A stretch of 64,000 bases of DNA, taken from positions 252,978 through 316,977 of the forward strand of contig JAEWIR010000046.1 of NCBI GenBank assembly GCA_023386965.1, read 5' to 3'. A program made the translations under genes and the position numbers. The first letter of the stretch is position 1; every line of letters begins with the position of its first letter. Shown piece by piece: positions 33,720-42,849 of this stretch. The notes under the pieces were generated by a model that made no database searches, was not told the origin of the DNA, and worked only from the letters and a program-made list of their open reading frames with translations. This DNA comes from Bacteroidota bacterium. Lineage in GTDB: Bacteria; Bacteroidota; Bacteroidia; Flavobacteriales; Weeksellaceae.

Positions 33720-35056
33720 TGAAAAAACTAATTTTTGGCTTTATACTGTCCGCCGGACTGCTGAATGCTCAGGACGCCAGGCTGCTTACGCTGCCGGAAG
33801 CTATCACTTATGCTCTGGAGCATAAGGCTGAGGCCGAGAAAGCCCGGCTGGATATCCGTAAAGGCGACGCACAGATTGCCGAAGTGAAATCCAATGCTTA
33901 CCCCAACATCAGCTTTAACAGTTCTACAAGTTATAATCCTTTGCTGCAGGAATCCGTACTTCCGGGTGAGATCTTCGGCGCGCCGGGTCAGCAGGTTAAG
34001 GTGGCTTTTGGACAGAAGTGGACTTCCAGCAATATGGTACAGCTTACGCAAAACCTATTTAACCAGTCGGTTTTTGTAGGTCTGAAAGCAGCACGGTCAA
34101 CCAAGGAATTTTATCTGATCAACGCGCGCCTTACCGAGGAGCAGATCATTGAAAAAGTAGCCAATGCTTATTTCCAGGTGTATCAGGCTGACCAAATGCT
34201 GACCAACGCCCACAGTAATCTGGAGATTACCAATCAAACGATTAAAGTGATCAAGGGTCTATATGATGCAGGTCTGGCCAGAAAAATTGACTACGACAGG
34301 GTAGTAGTGGCCCGTAATAATGTAAGTTCCGGTGTGAAGCAATTGGAAAACACAGTGGACCTGGCTGAAAATGCGCTGAAATTTATGATCGGTATGCCCA
34401 TGGATCAGGAAATTGAGCTTCCGGAGCAGACTTTTGAACCTTCCCTGCTGCCGGACCGCAGCGCGAACTTTGCCGATCGTACCGAAGTTCAGTTGGTGAA
34501 CAAGCAGATTGAACTGCTTGAATGGCAGAAAAAAGCAACTGAAGCAGAATACTATCCGTCGGTAGCACTCTCCGCTAATTACGGTTTTTTGGGTCAGGGT
34601 GAAAAAATGCCGTGGTGGAACGGTAAGGAAAACGGTGTCTTTTGGTCCGATATGGCATCCATAGGATTAAATGTTCGGGTGCCGATTTTTAACGGTTTTG
34701 CTACAAAATCACGTGTAGAACTTAGTATGATCGAGATAGAGAAAGCCCGCGCCGATTTAAGAGAGACGCAGCTGGGCCTGGACCTTCAGCATAAAAATGC
34801 CGTTACGGAACTGGAAAATAATATGACCATGATTTCCATGCAGGAGCAAAATGTGGTTTTGGCAGAGCAGGTTCTTTCCAATACAAGAAGCAATTACCAG
34901 CATGGTTTGGCCACTTTAAACGATATTCTTGATGCGGAACGCGACCTTACCGAAGCGAAGAACAATTTAACAAAAGCAAAACTAGATTATAAACTTGCGG
35001 AAATTGACCTGCTGAAGTCTCAGGGAAAACTGAAAACATTAACTGATAATAATTAA
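33719..35056 (+). CDS. TolC family outer-membrane efflux protein
   Basis: 445 residues with a signal peptide (LIFGFILSAGLLNAQ). Two OEP repeats are visible with long helices: residues about 20-220 (LPEAITYALEHKAEAEKARLDI, ANAYFQVYQADQML) and 230-440 (KARADLRETQLGLDLQHKNAVTELE, YQHGLATLNDILDAERDLTEAK), the latter the usual TolC signature. It forms the outer-membrane duct of a tripartite pump. The next gene starts 7 nt after its stop. Confidence 0.93.
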   Translation: MKKLIFGFILSAGLLNAQDARLLTLPEAITYALEHKAEAEKARLDIRKGDAQIAEVKSNAYPNISFNSSTSYNPLLQESVLPGEIFGAPGQQVKVAFGQKWTSSNMVQLTQNLFNQSVFVGLKAARSTKEFYLINARLTEEQIIEKVANAYFQVYQADQMLTNAHSNLEITNQTIKVIKGLYDAGLARKIDYDRVVVARNNVSSGVKQLENTVDLAENALKFMIGMPMDQEIELPEQTFEPSLLPDRSANFADRTEVQLVNKQIELLEWQKKATEAEYYPSVALSANYGFLGQGEKMPWWNGKENGVFWSDMASIGLNVRVPIFNGFATKSRVELSMIEIEKARADLRETQLGLDLQHKNAVTELENNMTMISMQEQNVVLAEQVLSNTRSNYQHGLATLNDILDAERDLTEAKNNLTKAKLDYKLAEIDLLKSQGKLKTLTDNN

Positions 35057-35063
35057 ATAAACT

Positions 35064-36119
35064 ATGAAAAAGAATACAATCATCAGCATACTGGCCATCC
35101 TGGGCATTGCTGTCGCGTTTTACTTTATCCTTCAGAACAACAAGAAGAAGAATGAGGAAAAGGTAGCCGTGGTAGCGGAAAAGAATACCAATGTGGCTGT
35201 TCGTACCACAGTCGTAAAGCAGGAAGAGATCAGCGGGGAATTTTCGGTGAACGGTACTTTCCTGCCTAACAGACAGGCACAGATTTCCGCTGAAATGGGT
35301 GGACAGCTCATTTCACTGAACGTTAGAGAGGGGAGTTACGTACGTGCAGGACAAAGTATAGGTCGTCTGGCAGGTGAAAAAGTAAACGTGAACGTTTCCG
35401 GTGCGAAAGCCAACCTGGATAACGCAGTTATGGCCTTAAACCGTTATGAACAAGCTTACAAAACAGGTGGGGTAACGGCGCTCCAGCTGGATCAGGCCAG
35501 ACTTCAGGTGAAGAATGCCAGAACCCAGCTTCAGTCGGCCAACCTACAGTCAGGCGATACCAACGTAATTTCAAAAGTTAGCGGGATCGTAAACCAAAAG
35601 TTTGTAGAAGTAGGTACTGTGCTTAACCCGGGTACACCTATCGTGGAGGTGGTGGATATCTCTTCAGTTAAACTTAAGGTTGATGTAGACCAGTCATTAG
35701 TTAGCCAGCTTTCTGTAGGCAACAGCGTTAAAGTGCAGCCCGATGTAATTGAGGGCGCGCTGGATGGCCGGATTACCTTTATTGCACCGGCTGCTTCGGG
35801 TGCACTGAAATTTCCTGTAGAAATTACCGTTCCCAATTCATTCAACAAACTGAAAGCAGGTATGTACGGAACCGCAATTTTCAGCCGAAGCGGCAGTGGA
35901 AGCGTACTCACTATTCCGCGTGAGGCATTTGTGGGCAGTGTGAGTGACAATACTGTATTTGTAGTACGCAATAACGTAGCCTACCTAACCAAAATTAAAG
36001 GGGGTGTCAACTATGGCGACCGTGTAGAGGTGATCAGTGGGCTGAAGGCCGGAGATGAGGTGGTTACGAGCGGCCAGATCAACCTGACGGACAAAACGCC
36101 GATCCGTAAACTGAAATAA
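35064..36119 (+). CDS. RND efflux periplasmic adaptor (membrane fusion protein)
   Basis: 351 residues, N-terminal membrane anchor at about 6-24 rather than a lipobox. The lipoyl half-motifs are seen (AEMGGQLISLNVREGSYVRAGQSIGRL early, then SKVSGIVNQKFVEVGTVLNPGTPIVEVVD), separated by a short coiled coil, followed by a beta-barrel domain and a membrane-proximal domain (VEVISGLKAGDEVVTSGQINLTD). It links the RND pump to the TolC duct. Confidence 0.93.
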   Translation: MKKNTIISILAILGIAVAFYFILQNNKKKNEEKVAVVAEKNTNVAVRTTVVKQEEISGEFSVNGTFLPNRQAQISAEMGGQLISLNVREGSYVRAGQSIGRLAGEKVNVNVSGAKANLDNAVMALNRYEQAYKTGGVTALQLDQARLQVKNARTQLQSANLQSGDTNVISKVSGIVNQKFVEVGTVLNPGTPIVEVVDISSVKLKVDVDQSLVSQLSVGNSVKVQPDVIEGALDGRITFIAPAASGALKFPVEITVPNSFNKLKAGMYGTAIFSRSGSGSVLTIPREAFVGSVSDNTVFVVRNNVAYLTKIKGGVNYGDRVEVISGLKAGDEVVTSGQINLTDKTPIRKLK

Positions 36120-36142
36120 TAATCGACTAAGCATATATATAG

Positions 36143-39100
36143 ATGAAGTTAGCAGAAGTATCGATTAAACGACCCAGTTTGGTCATCGTAATGCTTGCAT
36201 TACTGGTCATAGGGGGACTTTTCAGCTATTCGCAGCTGAATTATGAGCTGATCCCTAAATTTGAAGTTAAAGTAGTAACTGTAGCAACCGTTTATCCGGG
36301 TGCCTCGCCCTCCGAGGTGGAAAATACGGTTTCGCGAAAAATAGAGGATGCCGTATCTGCCCTGGAAGGAGTAAAAAAGATCCAGTCCAAATCCTATGAG
36401 AGTTTATCCGTTGTAATTGTTCAGTTTAATAATGATGCCGACGTGGATTTTGCCCTGAATGAGGCGCAGCGTAAGATCAATGCCATCCGCTCCGATTTGC
36501 CGGAAGATATAGACGAGCCGTCACTTACCCAATTCTCACTCTCGGACATGCCGATTGTAAGGATGGGTGTTACGGGTAACCTAACCGAAAATGAGCTGTA
36601 TGACCTGATAGACCAGAGAATCCAGCCTGTTTTTTCCAGAATCCCGGGGGTATCCAAGGTAGATATTGTAGGTGGTCAGGAAAGGGAGATCAGAATCAAC
36701 CTGAATCAGGCGAAAATGGAAGGCTATGGCATCACCATTCCCGAAGTTCAGCAGATCATTACCATGTCCAACCTGGATTTCCCTACCGGAAGTCTGAAGA
36801 CTCGTGAAAACAGTACGCTGATCCGTCTTGCAGGGAAGATCAGTTCCGTGGAGGAGCTGAGAGGCCTCACCATTTCATCCAAGAACGGACAGAATATCCG
36901 TCTTTCCGATATCGCTGAGGTTCAGGATACACAAAAGGTGGCCGATAAAATAGCGAGGATCAACCAGGAAAATACAATGATGCTCCAGGTGCAGAAGCAG
37001 ACAGATGCCAATGCGGTGGAAGTAAGCCGTCTGGTTCAGGAAAAAATAGCACAGATAGAAGAGCAGTACAAAGGAAACAATATTAAGATCACGGTTGCCA
37101 GTGATACTTCAACCTTTACTCTGGCCGCTGCGAATGCTGTAATTAAAGATTTACTTATCGCCATCGCGCTTGTGGCCTTTGTAATGATGTTCTTCCTGCA
37201 CAGCTTCCGTAACGCACTTATCGTAATGGTGGCCATTCCGACCTCACTTATCGCGACTTTCATAGGAATGTATATCCTCGGATACAGCCTTAACCTGATG
37301 AGTTTGCTGGGTCTTTCTCTGGTGGTAGGTATTCTTGTGGATGATGCGATTGTTGTAATTGAGAACATTCACCGCCACATGGAAATGGGTAAGAACAAGG
37401 TGCGTGCTTCCTACGACGGTGCTAAGGAAATCGGGTTTACAGTTACCGCTATTACATTGGTAATTGTAGTGGTATTCCTGCCTATTGCGATGAGTACGGG
37501 TCTCGTATCCGACATTATCTCGCAGTTCTGTGTCACGGTAATTATTGCTACCATGCTCTCACTGTTGGTGTCTTTTACTGTGGTTCCATGGTTGTTCTCT
37601 CGCTACGGGAAACTGGAGGTGATAAGCAATACCTCTTTCTTCGGCAAGATTATTTACAAATTTGAGGAAGGACTTACCTGGTTTACCCACAAGATTGAGG
37701 GGATATTGAAGTGGAGTCTGGTTAACAAACTGAAAACCTTTGCCATTACCATTGTGCTCTTCATCAGTGCAATCGCGCTGGCGGTGATGGGTTATATTGG
37801 CTCCGACTTTTTCCCGGGTACCGATAAAGGGGAATTCCTGGTTCAGATTGAGATGCCGAAAGATACTTCACTGGAAGAGACCAACTTCATTACCCAGGCT
37901 GCCGAAAAGCACCTGGCCAAAAAGGCGGAGATTGTGAAGATGATCACCTCTGTAGGATCTGTGAGTGGCGGTATGGGTGCTATGCAGTCTACCAATTATA
38001 AATCGGAAATCAGTGTCGAGCTTGTTCCGAAAGATGAAAGGGAAGACGATACGAAAGTATATGCGGCCAAACTGAAGCGTGATCTCGAGAAAGTTCTGGT
38101 AGGAGCGAAGGTAACTACGGTTCCGGTCGGATTTATGGGTGCGGAACAGGCTCCGCTGCAGATGACTGTAACCGGTACAACGTTGGAAGATGCGATGGCG
38201 TATGCAAAGACCGCTGAAGCACAGTTGAGAACCATAGACGGTGCCTCTGAAATTAAACTTAGTGTGGAAGAAGGTAACCCTGAAATTTCTGTAACGGTAG
38301 ACCGTGATAAGATGACTTCTCTCGGCCTGAATGTAGCCTCCGTTGGTCAGACGCTCAGGACAGCGTTCAGCGGTAATACAGATAATAAATTCCGTACAGG
38401 TAATAATGAGTATGATATCAATATCATCCTTGATGAAGCCAACAGAACCAGTATAGATGATGTCCGGAACATCAACTTCGTGAACCAGCAGGGTATGAGA
38501 ATACAGCTATCACAGTTTGCCGATATTAACTTTACCTCCGGACCGGCTTTGCTGGAAAGGTATGACAGGTCACCGTCGGTTACCGTGCAGGCTCAGACGG
38601 TAGGTAAAACCACCGGAACAGTGGCTTCCGAGTGGGAAGCCAAGATGGCTGAAATTAAGAAACCAGCAGGTGTGAACTGGGTATGGGGCGGAAATATGGA
38701 AAACCAGAGTGAAGGTTTCGGAACACTGGGTGTTGCACTTCTTGCCGCCATCATGTTGGTATATATGATTATGGTTGTCCTTTATAATGACTTCCTGAAG
38801 CCTTTTATCGTACTCTTCTCAATACCGCTGTCATTTATCGGTGCCTTATGGGCGCTGGCATTGACTAATCAGAGTTTGAACATATTTACGATACTCGGTA
38901 TCATCATGCTGATCGGTCTTGTGGCCAAGAATGCCATTCTTCTTGTTGATTTTGCCAACCACAGGGTTGATAAAGGCGAGACTATCGAAAATGCGCTGAT
39001 CCAGGCCAACCATGCCCGTTTGAGACCTATCCTGATGACCACGATCGCGATGGTATTCGGTATGTTGCCTATTGCTCTGGCATCGGGCGCCGCAGCAGAG

Positions 39101-39298
39101 ATGAACAACGGTCTGGCCATTGTGATTATTGGTGGACTTATCTCTTCACTCTTCCTTACACTGATCATCGTACCGGTAGTATACCTTATTATGGTAAGGC
39201 TGGAAAACAGATTCAGCAAAAAGGAAAAGACCAACTATGAAGAGGAAATGGTTGCAGATTATGAGCATATCCATCCGGAAAACGAACTGGAATTTTAA
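36143..39298 (+). CDS. RND efflux pump permease (AcrB/MexB-like family)
   Basis: 1051 residues, twelve membrane helices in two halves. The opening is typical (SIKRPSLVIVMLALLVIGGLFSY, then YPGASPSEVENTVSRKIED), with the helix-4 aspartate pair (GILVDDAIVVIENIHRH) needed for proton coupling, and a second half with AILLVDFANHRVDKGE and RLRPILMTTIAM-type HARLRPILMTT. A proton-driven inner-membrane exporter of drugs, dyes or lipids; the substrate is not predictable. Lacks heavy-metal RND features. A very strong terminator ends the operon. Confidence 0.94.
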   Translation: MKLAEVSIKRPSLVIVMLALLVIGGLFSYSQLNYELIPKFEVKVVTVATVYPGASPSEVENTVSRKIEDAVSALEGVKKIQSKSYESLSVVIVQFNNDADVDFALNEAQRKINAIRSDLPEDIDEPSLTQFSLSDMPIVRMGVTGNLTENELYDLIDQRIQPVFSRIPGVSKVDIVGGQEREIRINLNQAKMEGYGITIPEVQQIITMSNLDFPTGSLKTRENSTLIRLAGKISSVEELRGLTISSKNGQNIRLSDIAEVQDTQKVADKIARINQENTMMLQVQKQTDANAVEVSRLVQEKIAQIEEQYKGNNIKITVASDTSTFTLAAANAVIKDLLIAIALVAFVMMFFLHSFRNALIVMVAIPTSLIATFIGMYILGYSLNLMSLLGLSLVVGILVDDAIVVIENIHRHMEMGKNKVRASYDGAKEIGFTVTAITLVIVVVFLPIAMSTGLVSDIISQFCVTVIIATMLSLLVSFTVVPWLFSRYGKLEVISNTSFFGKIIYKFEEGLTWFTHKIEGILKWSLVNKLKTFAITIVLFISAIALAVMGYIGSDFFPGTDKGEFLVQIEMPKDTSLEETNFITQAAEKHLAKKAEIVKMITSVGSVSGGMGAMQSTNYKSEISVELVPKDEREDDTKVYAAKLKRDLEKVLVGAKVTTVPVGFMGAEQAPLQMTVTGTTLEDAMAYAKTAEAQLRTIDGASEIKLSVEEGNPEISVTVDRDKMTSLGLNVASVGQTLRTAFSGNTDNKFRTGNNEYDINIILDEANRTSIDDVRNINFVNQQGMRIQLSQFADINFTSGPALLERYDRSPSVTVQAQTVGKTTGTVASEWEAKMAEIKKPAGVNWVWGGNMENQSEGFGTLGVALLAAIMLVYMIMVVLYNDFLKPFIVLFSIPLSFIGALWALALTNQSLNIFTILGIIMLIGLVAKNAILLVDFANHRVDKGETIENALIQANHARLRPILMTTIAMVFGMLPIALASGAAAEMNNGLAIVIIGGLISSLFLTLIIVPVVYLIMVRLENRFSKKEKTNYEEEMVADYEHIHPENELEF

Positions 39299-39316
39299 AA
39301 TAAGTAAATCCATAAT

Positions 39317-39353
39317 AAACACCCCTGAAGAAATCTCTTCAGGGGTGTTTTTA
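39317..39353 (+). terminator. Terminator of the efflux operon
   Basis: A perfect 15-bp stem (AAACACCCCTGAAGA with its complement), loop AATC, then a T run. Confidence 0.92.
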
Positions 39354-39783
39354 TATTGCTCCCGACTGGATGCGAGTTCGGGCCCTGTAATTTCGTGCAA
39401 TGGATTGGAAGGCTGAGTTATGTATGTTTAATTAATTGTTATTAAACAGCCTTGCGGGCGATTTTTTTTATGAAGTTTAAATAAACTAGAATGAAGGGAT
39501 ATTTGGTAAAATAATCAAAAAAATAAATGCAAATCGGAAGGGGTGGAAACCATACCGTTGAGTGAATATTTCAATGGATTACCAAACTGATAGGGTTTAA
39601 GTGTGTTTATTGCGGGCATATCTTGAGATTCAGATCATTTTTACTCTTTGTACTATTAAACGCAATCTGCTGTTTAAGACAATTTTGGTTTATATGTCAC
39701 TTATAATACCTGCACTAATTAATCGCGGGGCTCTATTTTTAAAAATAGTGTATCTTTATGCCGAATTAAATAAATTATTTTCA
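39354..39783 (+). other. AT-rich leader of the first T9SS cargo gene
   Basis: No gene is supported. An open frame joins the downstream gene from 39601 but codes an unlikely lead. A promoter-like TATCTTTA at 39751-39758 (one mismatch to TAnnTTTG) lies 25 nt before the ATG. A tiny GCC / GGC hairpin at 39449-39459 followed by a T run is too weak to call. Confidence 0.35.
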
Positions 39784-42657
39784 ATGAGTCAATTTTATCA
39801 TTTACGGAAAAAACCTCTGCGCTCACGCGCGACCGGTTTTATTACCGGTATCGGGATTGCCGTGCTTACAGCTTTAGCCGGTGGTGAACTGAATGCACAG
39901 GTGAGTGGGTATGTGTTTTCCCAGAGTAACGGAACTTTTAACAGTATTGCCGGCACAGGTACTCTTGTAGCAGGCAGCGAAGCTACAACTTCTACCACCA
40001 ATGATACCGCTGGTTGGACTGTGAACCTGCCGTTTGCTTTTAACTTTAGTGGTGTTGTACATAACTCCATTTATGTTAACTCGAACGGAGCTGCGATCTT
40101 TGGGGCAAATACAAGTATGGCCTCATCGGTAATTTCTACTGCCACCGCTTATGACGGTGCAATCGCAGTGATGAACCGTGACCTATGGGGTGTGTTCATT
40201 ACCTCAGGGGTAACCACATCGGGTTCTAATATTATTACTAACGTTGGTTCTTTTAAAGGTCTGGAAATTGGAAAACAGCTTAACAATGTCAATGGTATTC
40301 CAGCGGGAGCTACAGTAACTGCGTTCGATCCAACTGCCGGTACGATTACGATGTCTGCACCCGCTACATCGAGTTCAGCTGCAGCAGTGGTGAGATACGG
40401 CACGGGGAAAATATTTACCTCCGTGGTGGGTACTGCACCGAACAGGACATTCATTATAGAATGGAATGGCTACAATGACTACGGCACAACGGTTTCTTTA
40501 AGTAATTTTATGTCATTTCAACTCCATCTGTCTGAAACGACCAATCAGGTTTCAACGGTCTATGGTGATTACTATAATGTAAGTACTACAAGCAAGACCA
40601 ACCAGATCGGTCTTCGCGGAAGCTCTACATCCGATTATTTCAACAGAAGCGGCGCAGTAGGAAATGCATGGACGAATACTTCTGCAGGTACCACAAATGG
40701 GGCTACCGTGTCCAGGGATAATACCAATTTCCCTGCATCCGGTCTTACCTTCAGCTGGAGTGTACCTTCCTGTTTTGCGCCGTTTAACTTTCAAATTCCC
40801 ACCATAACCACCACAACAGCAGGGTTTACTTGGAATGCCTCAACTACATCTGTATCTAACGGATATACAGTATACTACAGTTCAACGAATGCAGCACCGG
40901 ATTCTTCAACTGTACTTGATGCTACCAACTCAGTTACTAGTACCGGACTTGGTGCGTCTGTTACCGGTTTAACACCTGCTACTACTTACTATGTTTGGGT
41001 ACGTTCAAACTGTTCCACTTCTGTTCAGAGTGCCTGGCTGCCGGTACAGTCATTTGTAACAGCTTGTGTGCCTGCTACCTCAATGTTTGAAAACTTTGAC
41101 AGCTATGGAACCGGGAATATAGTTCCAACCTGCTGGGTGAGGCTGGCACCTGCTGCTTCTCCCGGATCGCAGACCATAACCAGCACCACGCCGGCTTCAG
41201 GTACGAGGAATATTTATCAATATTCAACTTCATCAACAGAACCTGTAATTGTTGTGTTGCCTGAATTCAGTAATGTGAATGCGGGAACAAACTGGTTACG
41301 TTTTAAAGCGCGTGTTAGTACTGCACCGGGATCACTGGATGTAGGTTATGTTACCGATGTAACTAATCCGACATCATTTGTTGTTATCTCTACCCTAAAC
41401 ATAACCAATACAACTTATACCGTAGCTGCCGCAGAGTATACAGTACCTGTGCCTTCCACGGTTCCGGCAAATGCACGTCTGGCGATCCGTAATGCAGCTG
41501 ACGGTAAATCCTATTACTGGGACGATGTTTATTGGGAAGCTATGCCAACCTGCTTTCCTGTAACCTCAATTGCATTTGCCGCGCCAACAAGCACCAGCGG
41601 TCAGGTATCGTGGACTCCACCGGCAACTGCTCCTGCTAACGGTTACACTGTTTATTACAGTACGGTAAATGCAGCACCAACCTCATCTACAGTACTTAAT
41701 TCAACAAACTCGGTAACCACAGCAACTCCTTCGGCAACGCTTAGCGGTTTATCGGCTTCTTCTACTTATTATGTGTGGGTACGCACCAACTGTTCATCCA
41801 CCGATGTAAGTATTTGGGAAGGCGGTACGTCGTTCAACACATTATGTGGACCTGTAGCAGCACCGTTGACTCAGTCATTCAGCTCAGGTTCACTTCCAAA
41901 TTGCTGGATCAGTGCGAACCCAACAACTGCATCTACAAGTGCCGCTGCTTTCTGGAAATTCACCGGCACGGCAGATTATGGAGCTGCTATTGCAAACAGT
42001 GTAAAACCTTCGGGTACTTTTGCCTGGGTGGATGCCAGTTCACCGTACGACAATGAGCATACGGTTCAGCTTCTTACTCCCGAGATTAACCTGACAGGTC
42101 TTACCAATCCGTACGTACAGTTTGAATGGTATAAAAATCACCTGACTTCAACCGGTACATTGCCTGCATACGATAATAATAAACTGTTGGTGCACATTAG
42201 TACAGACGGTACAAACTGGACAGAAATTTTTGCTGATGATACAAACTCCAGCACCTGGCGTACAGTTGGAATTCCACTTGCCTCATCTTATGTAGGAGCT
42301 ACTGTGAGAATTAGGTTCACTGTAGATAAAGACGTAGCTGGAAATGGTTATTTCTATGATGATGTACTTTTGGATGAATTTGCAGTGATGCAAAATCCTA
42401 ATTTGGCCACAGGTGAAGTTATCGCTGAAACCAGAAGTGTAAAAGTATATCCTAATCCATTTACGGATTTGGTAAATATATCGGATGCTAAGGATCTCCA
42501 AAGTGTTTCTGTAATAGATATGTCCGGAAGGTTAGTGAAAACCATCACATTTGCCGGAAGGCCTGTTAATCTCGGAGAATTGAAATCCGGTCTGTATGTT
42601 CTTAAGTTAGAATACAAAGATGGTTCAGTGAAATCTGTAAAAGCAGTTAAAAAATAA
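39784..42657 (+). CDS. Large secreted protein with Fn3 and MAM-like domains, T9SS type A sorting domain (first of three)
   Basis: 957 residues from the ATG at 39784, giving a long-n-region signal peptide (cleavage near 38). A beta-rich N-terminal region (about 40-325) has residues about 140-203 resembling an inserted beta-roll segment. Fn3 at about 330-429 (TYYVWVRSNCS), a jelly-roll at 430-590, Fn3 at 593-689, and a MAM-like sandwich at 690-872 (WVDASSPYDNEHTVQLL, FEWYKNHL). Residues 887-957 are a type A sorting domain (VKVYPNPF ... LVKTI ... GLYVLKLEYKDG ... AVKK). Exported by the T9SS and attached to the surface or released; a probable adhesin or matrix protein. Function unknown. Confidence 0.88.
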   Translation: MSQFYHLRKKPLRSRATGFITGIGIAVLTALAGGELNAQVSGYVFSQSNGTFNSIAGTGTLVAGSEATTSTTNDTAGWTVNLPFAFNFSGVVHNSIYVNSNGAAIFGANTSMASSVISTATAYDGAIAVMNRDLWGVFITSGVTTSGSNIITNVGSFKGLEIGKQLNNVNGIPAGATVTAFDPTAGTITMSAPATSSSAAAVVRYGTGKIFTSVVGTAPNRTFIIEWNGYNDYGTTVSLSNFMSFQLHLSETTNQVSTVYGDYYNVSTTSKTNQIGLRGSSTSDYFNRSGAVGNAWTNTSAGTTNGATVSRDNTNFPASGLTFSWSVPSCFAPFNFQIPTITTTTAGFTWNASTTSVSNGYTVYYSSTNAAPDSSTVLDATNSVTSTGLGASVTGLTPATTYYVWVRSNCSTSVQSAWLPVQSFVTACVPATSMFENFDSYGTGNIVPTCWVRLAPAASPGSQTITSTTPASGTRNIYQYSTSSTEPVIVVLPEFSNVNAGTNWLRFKARVSTAPGSLDVGYVTDVTNPTSFVVISTLNITNTTYTVAAAEYTVPVPSTVPANARLAIRNAADGKSYYWDDVYWEAMPTCFPVTSIAFAAPTSTSGQVSWTPPATAPANGYTVYYSTVNAAPTSSTVLNSTNSVTTATPSATLSGLSASSTYYVWVRTNCSSTDVSIWEGGTSFNTLCGPVAAPLTQSFSSGSLPNCWISANPTTASTSAAAFWKFTGTADYGAAIANSVKPSGTFAWVDASSPYDNEHTVQLLTPEINLTGLTNPYVQFEWYKNHLTSTGTLPAYDNNKLLVHISTDGTNWTEIFADDTNSSTWRTVGIPLASSYVGATVRIRFTVDKDVAGNGYFYDDVLLDEFAVMQNPNLATGEVIAETRSVKVYPNPFTDLVNISDAKDLQSVSVIDMSGRLVKTITFAGRPVNLGELKSGLYVLKLEYKDGSVKSVKAVKK

Positions 42658-42677
42658 TAATTTAACAAATATTGAAG

Positions 42678-42703
42678 AGGCAGCGATTGAGCTGCCTTTT
42701 TTT
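42678..42703 (+). terminator. Terminator after the first cargo gene
   Basis: AGGCAGC / GCTGCCT stem, loop GATTGA, then Ts. Confidence 0.85.
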
Positions 42704-42849
42704 ATGTCCAGTAATTGTTAAACGATTGTTTGCTTCTTAGTTTATATGATTAAATACTACGTTTTACGTAATGGAATAAATTAAACGTAATTAAATGTTC
42801 TGTATTATCAAAAATGATGTACATTTACCGTAATTTAAAAACTATTATT

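Noticed and set aside
39601..39783. Longer N-terminus of the first T9SS cargo protein
   Set aside because: Codes an improbable hydrophobic lead and overlaps the promoter region; the ATG at 39784 gives a signal peptide.
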